Below are positions 35,166 to 44,217 of a DNA stretch of 64,000 nucleotides, piece after piece. The number at the start of each line of letters is the position of its first letter. Within the stretch, counting starts at the first letter, position 1. Location of the stretch: NCBI RefSeq assembly GCF_003315515.1, contig NZ_QNRY01000004.1, positions 91,434-155,433 on the forward strand. Reading direction: 5' to 3'. The translations under genes were made by a program, and so were the position numbers. Below the pieces are notes generated by a model. The model made no database searches and was not told where the DNA came from. It saw only the letters and a list, made by a program, of their open reading frames with translations. The DNA is from Brenneria salicis ATCC 15712 = DSM 30166 (GTDB lineage Bacteria > Pseudomonadota > Gammaproteobacteria > Enterobacterales > Enterobacteriaceae).

Positions 35166-36431
35166 TTACTTGGTTAGCACACGGGTCAGAATGGTCATCG
35201 CTTGGCTGAACTGAACATCGGGAATGGTCAGCGGATACAGGAAACGAATCACGTTGCCATGTACGCCGCAGGTTAACAGCAGCAGACCTTCTTTCAGCGC
35301 TTCCTGCTGGAACTTACGGGTAATCTCAGCCGAGGGTTTACCGGTTTGCGGATCATTGAACTCCGCGGCCACCATCGAACCCTGCGAACGAATCGCCACC
35401 AACGCCGGGCACTGTTGTTTCACTTTTTCCAGCGTTTCCACCAATGCCGCACCAAGATACTGAGAGCGTTGGCACAGTTTTTCTTCTTCAATCACGTCCA
35501 GTACCGCCAGCGCGGACGCGACCGCCAGCGGGTTACCGGCATAGGTGCCGCCCAATCCGCCCGGCGCAGGTGCATCCATCACGTCTGCACGACCAACCAC
35601 GCCGGAAATCGGGAAACCGCCGCCCAGACTTTTCGCCATGGTGATCAGATCGGCGTGATCGCTATAGTGCTCCATGGCGAACAACTTGCCGGTACGGGCA
35701 AAACCCGTCTGCACTTCATCGGCGATTAACAACATGCCGTGTTTATCGCACAGCTTGCGCAACGCGCTGATAAAGGCGGGCGGCGCCACGTTGAAACCGC
35801 CTTCGCCCTGCACGGGTTCCAGCACGATGGCGGCAACCTGATCAGCCCCGATATCCGCATGCAGCAGGTGATCGATACTGGCCAGCGACTGGTCCACCGT
35901 GATGCCCAGTTGCTCATTGGGATACAGCGCATGGAAGATGGAGCCGGGGAAAGGGCCGAAACCGTTGGAGTAAGGCGTCACCTTGCCGGTTAGCGTCATG
36001 GTTAACAGCGTACGGCCATGAAACGCGGCGCCAAACGCAATCACGCCGGGACGACGCGTATAGCAACGGGCAATTTTCACCGCATTTTCCACCGCTTCCG
36101 CGCCGGTGGTGAAAAACGTGGTTTTCGCCGGGCCATCAATCGGCGCCAGCGCATTAATACGCTCAGCCAGACGGACGTAACTGCCGTAAGGCACAATCTG
36201 GTACGCGGTGTGAGTGAAGCATTCCAGTTGCTCACGCACCGCCGCTAAAATTTTCGGATGACGATGCCCGGTATTCAGTACAGCGATGCCGCCAGCGAAA
36301 TCGATAAACTCGCGGCCTTCCTCGTCCCACAGCGTGGCGTTTTCCGCCCGGGCCGCGTAGAAATCACACATCACACCCACGCCACGCGGCGTAGCCGCCA
36401 GACGACGTTGATTCAATTCGCTATTCTTCAT
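35166..36431 (-). CDS. gabT: 4-aminobutyrate aminotransferase
   Basis: 421 residues, class III aminotransferase of the GabT type: GAEAVENAVKIAR, IADEVQTGFARTGKLFAMEH, Schiff-base Lys267 (MAKSLGGGFPISGV) and GGTYAGNPLA. It transfers the amino group of GABA to 2-oxoglutarate, giving succinate semialdehyde. Divergent from the MocR-type regulator, which likely controls it. A paralogue such as PuuE cannot be excluded. Confidence 0.92.
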   Translation of the reverse strand: MKNSELNQRRLAATPRGVGVMCDFYAARAENATLWDEEGREFIDFAGGIAVLNTGHRHPKILAAVREQLECFTHTAYQIVPYGSYVRLAERINALAPIDGPAKTTFFTTGAEAVENAVKIARCYTRRPGVIAFGAAFHGRTLLTMTLTGKVTPYSNGFGPFPGSIFHALYPNEQLGITVDQSLASIDHLLHADIGADQVAAIVLEPVQGEGGFNVAPPAFISALRKLCDKHGMLLIADEVQTGFARTGKLFAMEHYSDHADLITMAKSLGGGFPISGVVGRADVMDAPAPGGLGGTYAGNPLAVASALAVLDVIEEEKLCQRSQYLGAALVETLEKVKQQCPALVAIRSQGSMVAAEFNDPQTGKPSAEITRKFQQEALKEGLLLLTCGVHGNVIRFLYPLTIPDVQFSQAMTILTRVLTK

Positions 36432-36501
36432 TCTCTGCTCCGATTACAAGGTACACCCACGTTTATTGATGACGGCCCTTCATTGGTGTCGCAAGCGCCG
36501 T

Positions 36502-36524
36502 GATGTGATTCACCGTTTCACATC
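36502..36524. promoter_or_regulatory. Inverted repeat in the gabT/mocR divergent region
   Basis: GATGTGA, 9 nt, TCACATC. The spacing (9, not 6) argues against a CRP site. A plausible operator for the MocR-type regulator. Confidence 0.45.
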
Positions 36525-36551
36525 TTTCTGTTGCTATTTATAGGCGTCAGA

Positions 36552-36572
36552 TGGTTCTATAATCCAGAACCA
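36552..36572. promoter_or_regulatory. Inverted repeat over the mocR -10 region
   Basis: TGGTTC, 9 nt containing TATAAT, GAACCA. The element covers a good -10 hexamer 36 bp before the regulator start, as expected for autorepression. The ATGGTTC half-site resembles GabR-type boxes. Confidence 0.5.
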
Positions 36573-36598
36573 GTTTTTAATATTTGAAGGATCCACTT

Positions 36599-38098
36599 TT
36601 GCGCTCGCTTCTCACCGATTTGCTGTTGCAGCGTTTGAGCAACCAGCAGGAAGGCACGCTGAACAAGCGGTTGTACGACAGCATTCGTCTGTCTATTCTC
36701 GATGGCGCCATTACCGCCGGCAGTCGGCTGCCCTCTTCGCGCGATCTGGCCCAGCAGCTATCGCTCTCGCGTAATACGGTACTGGCGGCCTATGAGCAGC
36801 TTTTAGCCGAAGGCTATATTGAAACCCGTACCGGCAGCGGAAGCTATGTGACGCAACAGTTGCCCGACGGCAATATGACGCCGGTGCGCAATGAGAACCA
36901 CATGGCGGCACGCGTGCCGGTGCAGGAACTATCGCGCCGGGGCCGACATCTGTTGGGGTATGCGGGCGCCTCGCCGCGACAATGGGGCGCGTTCATGCCG
37001 GGTATTCCCGATATCGCCGGTTTTCCCCATGATCTGTGGCGCAGGCTCCAGACCCGGCTCACCCGGCGCGTCAAGCCGGAACAACTTTCCTATTCGCCGG
37101 TCGGCGGCTGTCCTGAACTGCAACTGGCGCTGGTGGACTATCTGCGCGTGTCCCGCTCGGTTGAATGCGCGCCGGAACAGATTCTGATTACGGAAGGAAC
37201 CCATCAGGCGATGGATTTGCTGGCGAAGATGCTGTGCAATCCCGGTGATGTCGTCTGGGTAGAAGACCCTTGCTATTGGGGAACACGCAACGTTCTGACG
37301 ATTAATGGTCTGCGCGTCGCGCCCGTTGAGGTCGATGAGCAGGGCATGGCGCCGCCAGAGACAGTGACGCCGCAATCAATACCGCGGTTAATCTGCGTGA
37401 CGCCTTCGCATCAATATCCACTGGGCGCCGTCATGAGTCTGGCCCGCCGCCAGCGGTTGCTGGCGCTGGCGCAGGAGCAAGGTAGCTGGGTGGTGGAAGA
37501 TGACTATGACAGCGAATTCCGCTTCTCCGGCAACCCGATCCCCTCGCTGCAAGGGTTGCAGGCCCAGTCGCCGGTGATTTACATCGGTACGTTCAGTAAA
37601 ACGCTCTATCCCGGTTTGCGCGTCAGCTACATGGTTTTGCCGCCGCCGTTGGCAAGCGATCTGAAAATGGCGCATTCGGAGCTCTATCGTGGCGGTCACT
37701 GGCTGACTCAGGTCACGCTCAGTCAATTCATTCGCGAAGGTCACTACGCCGCGCACATCCGCCGTATGCGTATGCTGTATGCCAAACGCCGCGCCATGCT
37801 GACGGAACTGATCGAGCAACAACTGGGGCCTGAATATGTCGGCGACAATAGCAATGCCGGACTGCACATGCTGCTGCGGTTACCGTCAACCATTGATGAC
37901 GTGCTGCTCAGCGCACAGATTCAGCAACGCGGCGTGACGGTCAAACCGCTGTCCAGCTACTATCTGCGTCCCACTCGACAACGGGGTTTATTGCTGGGCT
38001 ACGCCGCGGTTGAAGAAGAGAATATGATGCAGGCTTTTTCCGTGATTACAGCCTGTATTTTGGCCGCTGAAAAAACCACCTGCCGCGCACCGTTATAG
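36599..38098 (+). CDS. MocR/GabR-family transcriptional regulator
   Basis: About 499 residues: an N-terminal GntR-type winged helix (LYDSIRLSILDGAITAGSRL, LSLSRNTVLAAYEQLLAEGY) fused to a fold-type I aminotransferase-like domain with PLP Lys near 334 (IGTFSKTLYPGLR). Such proteins sense PLP-amine adducts and activate catabolic genes such as gabTD. A TTG start with AAGGA seven bases upstream is preferred; another TTG lies five codons earlier. Divergent from gabT. Confidence 0.9.
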   Translation: MRSLLTDLLLQRLSNQQEGTLNKRLYDSIRLSILDGAITAGSRLPSSRDLAQQLSLSRNTVLAAYEQLLAEGYIETRTGSGSYVTQQLPDGNMTPVRNENHMAARVPVQELSRRGRHLLGYAGASPRQWGAFMPGIPDIAGFPHDLWRRLQTRLTRRVKPEQLSYSPVGGCPELQLALVDYLRVSRSVECAPEQILITEGTHQAMDLLAKMLCNPGDVVWVEDPCYWGTRNVLTINGLRVAPVEVDEQGMAPPETVTPQSIPRLICVTPSHQYPLGAVMSLARRQRLLALAQEQGSWVVEDDYDSEFRFSGNPIPSLQGLQAQSPVIYIGTFSKTLYPGLRVSYMVLPPPLASDLKMAHSELYRGGHWLTQVTLSQFIREGHYAAHIRRMRMLYAKRRAMLTELIEQQLGPEYVGDNSNAGLHMLLRLPSTIDDVLLSAQIQQRGVTVKPLSSYYLRPTRQRGLLLGYAAVEEENMMQAFSVITACILAAEKTTCRAPL

Positions 38099-38254
38099 TG
38101 CCTAACCAAAATGAGTCTCACCATAATAGAGCAATCAGATTATCGACTTTCTCCGCTTTCGGGGTATACCCGCTCGTTATCCTCACTTTTAAAAAGTCGG
38201 CATGCTTTATGCATTCTTATGTTTAAGATACAGCCAATGCGAGAGAATGGAACA

Positions 38255-39349
38255 ATGAGAAATTATGTCAGCTTCAAGAACATCCAGAAAACCTACGATG
38301 GCGATCGTCTGGTGGTCAAAAACCTGAATCTGGATATCTATGAAGGCGAATTTCTGACCCTGCTTGGGCCGTCAGGTTCAGGAAAAACCACCAGCCTGAT
38401 GATGCTGGCTGGATTTGAAACACCGACTCAGGGTGAAATTCTGCTGCGCGATACGCCACTGCATCACCTGCCCCCGCATCAGCGCGGCATCGGCATGGTG
38501 TTTCAAAACTACGCATTATTCCCGCATATGACGGTGGCGGAAAATCTGGCGTTTCCATTATCCATCCGCCGCATGAACCGTACCGATATTAAAGAAAAGG
38601 TCGACAAGGTGCTCGATCGGGTAAAACTGACCAATCTGGCGGATCGTTATCCGGCACAAATGTCCGGCGGACAGCAACAACGGGTGGCGCTGGCGCGCGC
38701 GTTGGTCTTCGAACCAAAACTGGTGTTGATGGATGAGCCGCTGGGCGCGCTGGATAAGCAACTACGTGAACATATGCAGTTGGAAATCAAAGAATTGCAT
38801 GAGGCGTTAGGACTGACAGTGGTGTATGTTACCCACGATCAGAGCGAAGCCATGACCATGTCCAATCGGGTGGCGGTCTTCAATGACGGCATCATTCAGC
38901 AAATGGCCAGCCCCAGCGAAATTTATGAGAAACCGGAAAATACATTCGTTGCCCAGTTTATCGGGGAAAATAATACCCTGATCGCCACACAAGCCGGCGC
39001 GGACGGCGCTTTCTATCGCGCGACGCTGGATGACGGCACGCCATTGCGGGCGCTGAAGGTGCGCCCCAGTTCACCGGGTAAAAAAATCGCCTTGTGTATC
39101 CGCCCTGAACGGATTCGGATTAACGCGGCCAACGTTGACGGCAATGCTCAGCAGGTCAACGCTCGGATCCAGCAGTTCATTTATCTGGGCGACCATGTGC
39201 GTATGATGACCGAAGTGGCCGGTCAACCGCAGTTTATGGTGAAACTGCCCGCCAGCGAGATTCAACCGCACTGGAAAACCGGTTCAGAAGTGACGTTATC
39301 CTGGCAGCCTGAACATCTGCGTGCGCTGGATGTGCTGGTCACTCACTGA
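38255..39349 (+). CDS. ABC transporter ATP-binding protein (PotA-type)
   Basis: About 364 residues: Walker A GPSGSGKTT, signature MSGGQQQRVALARAL, Walker B LVLMDEPLGALD, His switch VTHDQ, and a C-terminal TOBE domain (KKIALCIRPERIRI). It completes the polyamine-type transporter whose other genes are on the opposite strand at 29.9-33.4 kb. ATG chosen at MRNYVSFKNIQ; the frame is open 144 bp further upstream but without family similarity. Confidence 0.9.
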   Translation: MRNYVSFKNIQKTYDGDRLVVKNLNLDIYEGEFLTLLGPSGSGKTTSLMMLAGFETPTQGEILLRDTPLHHLPPHQRGIGMVFQNYALFPHMTVAENLAFPLSIRRMNRTDIKEKVDKVLDRVKLTNLADRYPAQMSGGQQQRVALARALVFEPKLVLMDEPLGALDKQLREHMQLEIKELHEALGLTVVYVTHDQSEAMTMSNRVAVFNDGIIQQMASPSEIYEKPENTFVAQFIGENNTLIATQAGADGAFYRATLDDGTPLRALKVRPSSPGKKIALCIRPERIRINAANVDGNAQQVNARIQQFIYLGDHVRMMTEVAGQPQFMVKLPASEIQPHWKTGSEVTLSWQPEHLRALDVLVTH

Positions 39350-39358
39350 TTTAATGAC

Positions 39359-39393
39359 GCGGTTTCCGCTGCCGGATAAGCAGAGGAAACCGC
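39359..39393. terminator. Stem-loop after the ABC ATPase gene
   Basis: GCGGTTTCC and its complement (9 bp), with an inner CTGC/GCAG pairing, ten bases after the stop. It lies between two convergent genes and could serve both. Confidence 0.6.
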
Positions 39394-39400
39394 CAATTGA

Positions 39401-39649
39401 TTAACTCCGAATCTTATGATATATCCACAGCACCACGATGGCGCCGATCACCGCGACGACAAAGCTGCCGAAGTTGAATCCGTCCACCCGGCCAAAACCG
39501 AAGAAGGTGCTGATATAGCCGCCGACAACCGCCCCGATAATACCGAGTACGATCGTCAGAAAAAAACCACCGCCATCTTTGCCGGGCATAATCCACTTCG
39601 CCAGAATACCTGCGATCAAGCCAAAAATAACCCAGGATAAAATCCCCAT
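39401..39649 (-). CDS. GlsB/YeaQ/YmgE-family small membrane protein
   Basis: 82 residues from MGILSWVIFGLIAG, with three hydrophobic helices and the family GxxAGxLAKWIMPG motif followed by GGGFFLTIVLGIIGAVVGG. Members are stress-induced inner-membrane proteins of unclear function. AGGTGG precedes the ATG; a GTG two codons earlier is also in frame. Confidence 0.88.
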   Translation of the reverse strand: MGILSWVIFGLIAGILAKWIMPGKDGGGFFLTIVLGIIGAVVGGYISTFFGFGRVDGFNFGSFVVAVIGAIVVLWIYHKIRS

Positions 39650-39770
39650 AGCCACCTCGCTTTTCTAGTTCCATTACGCCTTTACCGCTCTCAATAATCG
39701 ATAGATAAAGTGCGAATCCAAGTATAGACAAAGATTGGGAAAACCGTAGCGAGATTGCAGGAAACGCACT

Positions 39771-39815
39771 ATTTTTCGCAAAGGAACCATTTTTTCGCAA
39801 AGGAACTATTTTTCG
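39771..39815. repeat. Tandem 18-19-bp repeat at the 3' end of cho
   Basis: ATTTTTCGCAAAGGAACC is followed by a 19-bp variant and an 8-bp partial third copy. The last copy encodes the final codons and stop of cho, so the repeat may have arisen from the gene's end. Confidence 0.7.
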
Positions 39816-40651
39816 AGCAGGATAATATCCACACTATTGCTGACAATCGGTTTGCACAAAATTTTATAGCTGTCGTTATCGAAGTGCGCGGCAACCTGTT
39901 GCAGTTTGTCGACATCGGACAGTTGCGTGACGGTTCCCAAATATAACCAGTGATGAATAATGTGATAGCTCGTCATCTCCGCTCGACTCTCTTTTATGGC
40001 GATCCGCCCTGGAAAGGTCCAGCAAATCAACCGCAATGCCTCCAGTCGGGCGCTCAACCGCTGATGGTGGCTCGCCAGCGATTCTTTTGCGCAACACGCG
40101 CCGGCGCATTTTCTGAGTGAGTGACGAAAACAGGGTCTGCCTGCCGGTACGCGCTCCAGTCCCAGCACGCCCAGACAAAGCTGTTGTTCATCGGCGATTG
40201 CTTTGAGCGTATTCAGCGCGGACATTCTGTTGCTGAATATCCCGTGCAAATGCGGCGTGAAGGAAAAATTCACCGTCTTTGCATAAACAATATCCACCTG
40301 TGCGCCGTCAAAATGAATAGAGCACAGTTGGCGGGATTTCCGCAGCCGTTTATTGAAGAGCGGCGCATGTTGTTTGATCATTTGCGCTTCCAGCAACAGC
40401 GCGCCTATTTCCCCCGCTGTTTCAATAAAGGTGATGCGCTGGGTCTGCCTGAGCAGTTTTGCCTCATTGCGCGCGCGCATGTGCGACATAACCCGTGCGC
40501 GGATATTGACGCTTTTACCAATATACAGCGGCAGAATGTCGCTGCCGCCATGAAAAACATACACACCCGGCGCGTTCGGCAGTGCCGTCAGCGCCTCGCG
40601 CAGATGCGCCGGGTATTGGTAAATATCGGGTATCTTTTCATGCCTGATCAT
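39806..40651 (-). CDS. cho: Cho, UvrC-like excinuclease
   Basis: 281 residues with an N-terminal GIY-YIG nuclease domain (APGVYVFHG, LYIGKSVNIRARVMSHM) and the Cys-rich C-terminal region (CFRHSLRKCAGACCAKES) typical of Cho, which makes the 3' incision at bulky lesions during nucleotide excision repair. Its ATG overlaps the umuC stop, placing it in the LexA-controlled umuDC operon rather than in a unit of its own as in E. coli. Confidence 0.92.
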   Translation of the reverse strand: MIRHEKIPDIYQYPAHLREALTALPNAPGVYVFHGGSDILPLYIGKSVNIRARVMSHMRARNEAKLLRQTQRITFIETAGEIGALLLEAQMIKQHAPLFNKRLRKSRQLCSIHFDGAQVDIVYAKTVNFSFTPHLHGIFSNRMSALNTLKAIADEQQLCLGVLGLERVPAGRPCFRHSLRKCAGACCAKESLASHHQRLSARLEALRLICWTFPGRIAIKESRAEMTSYHIIHHWLYLGTVTQLSDVDKLQQVAAHFDNDSYKILCKPIVSNSVDIILLEK

Positions 40652-41913
40652 AACTTAACGACTCTCACATCCTCGATACGTGTTGTATACGCCGGAGACA
40701 ACATTTCTCTTTTCATCGACCAGACAGGGTTAATTCCCTGCCCGGCGAACCAGATTTTTCCCTTGCCCGAATGATTAATCCGGTCAATCGCCGACATCAG
40801 TGATTCACTATTAACCCGCGGTTTACGCGCGTCAAACATATCCAACTGCGCCACGCCGTGACCATAAAAATCGGATAACACCACCCCCGCCTTGATATAC
40901 CGATATCCCTGCGACCAGATGTGATCCAATGCGTTAATCGCCAGTGAAATGATATCCCTGGTATCATTGGTTGGAACGTGCGTCATGCGGGTGGCCTGAT
41001 TGCCATAATACGCTTCACGCTCCACATGCGGACTGGTGCGGATAAAGACGGACACCTGACGGCAGTACTGGCGTTCATGTCTCAGTTTTTCCGCCGCCCG
41101 TTCCGCATAGCGGCAAACCGCCTGACGCAGGTGCGCGTATTCGGTGATGCGTGAACTGAACGAGCGAGAGCAGAGGATCTGCTGCTTTACCGGCGCCAGT
41201 TCCTCCACCTCCAGACAGGGCTGACCCCGCAATTCTCTGACGGTTCTCTCCACCACCACGCTGAAGGTTTTTCTTATATAGGCAAGATCGCTTTGCGCCA
41301 GCTTCAGCGCGGTGGTGATGCCAGCCGACTCCAACTTACGCGCCAGTCGCCGTCCGATCCCCCAGATATCGTCAACGGGCGTAATCGCCAGGAGTTTCGC
41401 TTGTCGCGCCGGACTGGATAAGTCCACAATGCCGCCGGTTTTCGTCCAGGTTTTCGCTGCATGATTAGCCAGTTTAGCCAGGGTTTTGGTGGGCGCGATG
41501 CCCACGCCGACGCTCAGATGCGCCTCGCGCTTTATCCGCTGCTGAACCTGCCGCGCAAACTGCTCCATCGCCATACAATGGCTGACGCCAGACAGATTAA
41601 GAAAGGCTTCGTCGATGCTGTAGATTTCCACCGCCGGCGCCACTTCTTCCAGAATGCTCATCACGCGAGCGGACATATCCGCGTACAAGGCGTAATTAGA
41701 GGAGAAAACGGCGACATTATGCTTTTTGATCAGTTCGCCGATTTGAAAAAACGGCGCGCCCATTTTTATTCCCAGCGGCTTGACCTCGCTGGATCGCGCA
41801 ATCACGCAGCCATCATTGTTGCTAAGCACAACCACCGGCTTCCCGGCCAGATCCGGCCTGAACACTTTTTCACAGCTGGCGTAAAACGCATTGACATCGA
41901 CTAAAGCGTACAT
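40648..41913 (-). CDS. umuC: UmuC, catalytic subunit of DNA polymerase V
   Basis: 421 residues, Y-family polymerase: metal-binding Asp in YALVDVNAFYASCEKVF and SIDEAFLNLS, helix-hairpin-helix region (DDIWGIGRRLARKLESAGI), and a C-terminal little-finger domain. Translesion synthesis with UmuD'. The ATG overlaps the umuD stop by one base. Length is normal. Confidence 0.96.
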   Translation of the reverse strand: MYALVDVNAFYASCEKVFRPDLAGKPVVVLSNNDGCVIARSSEVKPLGIKMGAPFFQIGELIKKHNVAVFSSNYALYADMSARVMSILEEVAPAVEIYSIDEAFLNLSGVSHCMAMEQFARQVQQRIKREAHLSVGVGIAPTKTLAKLANHAAKTWTKTGGIVDLSSPARQAKLLAITPVDDIWGIGRRLARKLESAGITTALKLAQSDLAYIRKTFSVVVERTVRELRGQPCLEVEELAPVKQQILCSRSFSSRITEYAHLRQAVCRYAERAAEKLRHERQYCRQVSVFIRTSPHVEREAYYGNQATRMTHVPTNDTRDIISLAINALDHIWSQGYRYIKAGVVLSDFYGHGVAQLDMFDARKPRVNSESLMSAIDRINHSGKGKIWFAGQGINPVWSMKREMLSPAYTTRIEDVRVVKL

Positions 41914-42332
41914 TAGCGGGTCGCGTGTATAACGTAAGTCACCACCCCGAAGATATCCAGGCTGGCGCTGTCGGAAATGGGGATGGGCGCATAGGCGGCG
42001 TTCATCGGCATCAGCGCCAGCGTCGGCCTGACCTGTAACCGTTTGATGGTAAACTCGCCGTCGAGCGCGGCGATAACGATATCATCATGTCGCGCCTGCA
42101 ATGCGCTGTCGACTACAACCAGATCGCCATCGTGGATGCCGCCATCCACCATTGACTGGCCGGATACCCGAACAAAGTAGGTTGCCGCCGGATGGCGAAC
42201 GCACACCGCGTTCAGATCGATGCGCTGTTCAACATAATCATTGGCTGGACTGGGAAACCCGGCGGCTACCGCCTCGGCATAAAGATTGAGGGACAGTATT
42301 TCCGGGTGGGGTTCAGGAATAAATCGTTTCAT
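41913..42332 (-). CDS. umuD: UmuD, self-cleaving subunit of polymerase V
   Basis: 139 residues, the same length as E. coli UmuD. Cleavage site Ala24-Gly25 ([10 protein letters not shown]), catalytic Ser60 ([10 protein letters not shown]) and Lys97 (FTIKRL) are all in the expected places. RecA-stimulated cleavage gives UmuD'. A LexA box lies 13 bp upstream of the start. Confidence 0.96.
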   Translation of the reverse strand: MKRFIPEPHPEILSLNLYAEAVAAGFPSPANDYVEQRIDLNAVCVRHPAATYFVRVSGQSMVDGGIHDGDLVVVDSALQARHDDIVIAALDGEFTIKRLQVRPTLALMPMNAAYAPIPISDSASLDIFGVVTYVIHATR

Positions 42333-42344
42333 GGCTCACAATAT

Positions 42345-42364
42345 TACTGCATTTTTATACAGTA
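42345..42364. promoter_or_regulatory. LexA (SOS) box of the umuD-umuC-cho operon
   Basis: TACTG, CATTTTTATA, CAGTA: the 20-bp sequence keeps the CTG-N10-CAG core with AT-rich centre. Confidence 0.92.
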
Positions 42365-42653
42365 TAAGTACGAAATATGCCCAACGCAATCCACGATTTT
42401 CTTAAGCGGTTCTATCCCGTGGTCGTATCATGTTATTTCGCTTGTCGCCTCCGGCCTGCTCCATCATTATCATCGCCATTGCCGATCCGCTTCTCCGCCC
42501 CTGATTTAACATGTCATTACAAAAAACAAACAAAACCCAAACAAACACGGCAGTTATAGCCATAATCCTAATTGATGGGATACGGCTCTCGTTTAAACTG
42601 GGCTATTACAGCGCGTTTTGGCTGTATCAACAGGCTTAACGTTGAGGAACGAC

Positions 42654-43934
42654 ATGAAAAAAGTGAGTAAAGAGCGATTTATCGGGCTGGAGTGGCTACG
42701 ATTTTTGCTCGGTTGCTACGTGATGATCTATCACACGGTACATATTTATCCCCAGCGAGCGAGCGTGCCGTTCCTGAGCGAGCTCACCAGTATGGGATTT
42801 TTCGCCACCAGCACATTTTTTGTGTTATCTGGTTTTTTGTTGGCGCACGTTTATATCAAAGATGGCCGTTTACGTGAGCCCGCACGACAGTTCTGGGCCA
42901 AACGTTTCTTCAACCTTTATCCCATTCATATTATCGCGCTGATCGCGTCGATTGCCGTGGTGACGTTGATGCAATGGCTGGCGGTTCCGCCGGAAGGTCA
43001 GGTCGCCAGCGCCCGATTCGTGATTTACGACACCAACGATCCAGCCGCAGATCCGCAAACGCTACGCCATTACATGAGCAATGCGCAATTGGCGTTTAAC
43101 ACGCTGCTGCAAGTGCTGATGTTGCAGGCATGGAACCCCTATTTCCTGACCTTCAATGCGCCGCTGTGGTCGCTGTCCACCCTGTTCTTTTTCTATCTGA
43201 CTTTTCCGCTGCTGGCGCCACGTCTGCTGAACAGCCGTCATCCCTGGCTGTGGATGGGGATCATCTGCCTGCTCTACCTGCTGCCGCCTGTTTGGGTCAT
43301 CTGGCAACAGCAATATGGCATGCCGTATACCGGTCTGTTGCAGCGCGGCCCGATTTTCCGCCTGCCGGAATTCCTGGCCGGTATAGTGGGTTATGCGCTT
43401 TTCCGCCGCTATCGTCAGCAAAATCGTTCGCCGCTGACCAAAAGCCGGGGTTACGCCGCAGCGCTGTTTATCCTGGTCAATTTTCTGGTTGCCACCTGGT
43501 TATTCACCAAAGGCGAGGCATACTGGTATTTTCTGCTGCATAACGGTCTGCTGCTGCCGGCTCAGGTTGGGCTGGTCTGCCTCTGCGCTCTGGCGCGTGA
43601 ACCGGATAGCGAATTGCTGCGGCACTGGTCGCCGCGGCTGGGCGCGGCCTCATTGTCAATATTTGCCCTGCACGTACCGCTGTTCAACCTGTTTCGCACG
43701 CTGGAACAATTGGCGCGAGGCAATCCGATGGCCTGCTTTACCGACTGGAATCAGTGTGTTGCCGCCGCCGGACAGGTGCAGTTATCCATAACGGGATATC
43801 TCATCTTCCTGATATCAGCCGTCACCCTGTGCGTGCTGTTCCAGGAGCGTATCGTGTTACGCGTTCGCCAGTTCCTGACCGCACGGTTCCTGACCCAGCA
43901 AACCGCATCTTCACGCCCCCAGACCTCGTCATAA
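42654..43934 (+). CDS. Acyltransferase-3 family membrane protein (OafA/YrhL-like)
   Basis: About 426 residues from MKKVSKERFIGLEWLRF, with GAGGAA upstream. About ten membrane helices and the N-terminal family motif (RFLLGCYVMIYHTVH, with the conserved His). Members O-acetylate or succinylate cell-surface or periplasmic sugars. The target cannot be told; no polysaccharide genes are adjacent. Monocistronic. Confidence 0.87.
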   Translation: MKKVSKERFIGLEWLRFLLGCYVMIYHTVHIYPQRASVPFLSELTSMGFFATSTFFVLSGFLLAHVYIKDGRLREPARQFWAKRFFNLYPIHIIALIASIAVVTLMQWLAVPPEGQVASARFVIYDTNDPAADPQTLRHYMSNAQLAFNTLLQVLMLQAWNPYFLTFNAPLWSLSTLFFFYLTFPLLAPRLLNSRHPWLWMGIICLLYLLPPVWVIWQQQYGMPYTGLLQRGPIFRLPEFLAGIVGYALFRRYRQQNRSPLTKSRGYAAALFILVNFLVATWLFTKGEAYWYFLLHNGLLLPAQVGLVCLCALAREPDSELLRHWSPRLGAASLSIFALHVPLFNLFRTLEQLARGNPMACFTDWNQCVAAAGQVQLSITGYLIFLISAVTLCVLFQERIVLRVRQFLTARFLTQQTASSRPQTSS

Positions 43935-44217
43935 GTGAATTCCTCCCCCGAATCGCTGGTAAAACCCCACGGTTCGGGGCGATAAAAGCGCCGTAACAAT
44001 AATTTCAAAATGTGACAAACATCTCGTTATAACCATTCATCATTAATGATAACTTTTATAACTATTTACATTCTAACCAATCTTCGTTTTTGGCTAGAGC
44101 CTCACTTTGATTCCTGCTAATGTTTGCTGTTCCGGAATAAAACCGGTTCACTATTCATCGGCTGCACGTCTCGAATGACGTCGTTCAACACACTTGTCAC
44201 CACTGTTTACTGGCAAA

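Noticed and set aside
36502..36524. CRP site in the gabT/mocR region
   Set aside because: TGTGA and TCACA are 9 nt apart instead of 6, so CRP binding is not expected.
39414..39800. 128-codon frame overlapping the GlsB-like gene
   Set aside because: The shorter frame matches a known membrane family with a ribosome site; the longer one is a shifted shadow.
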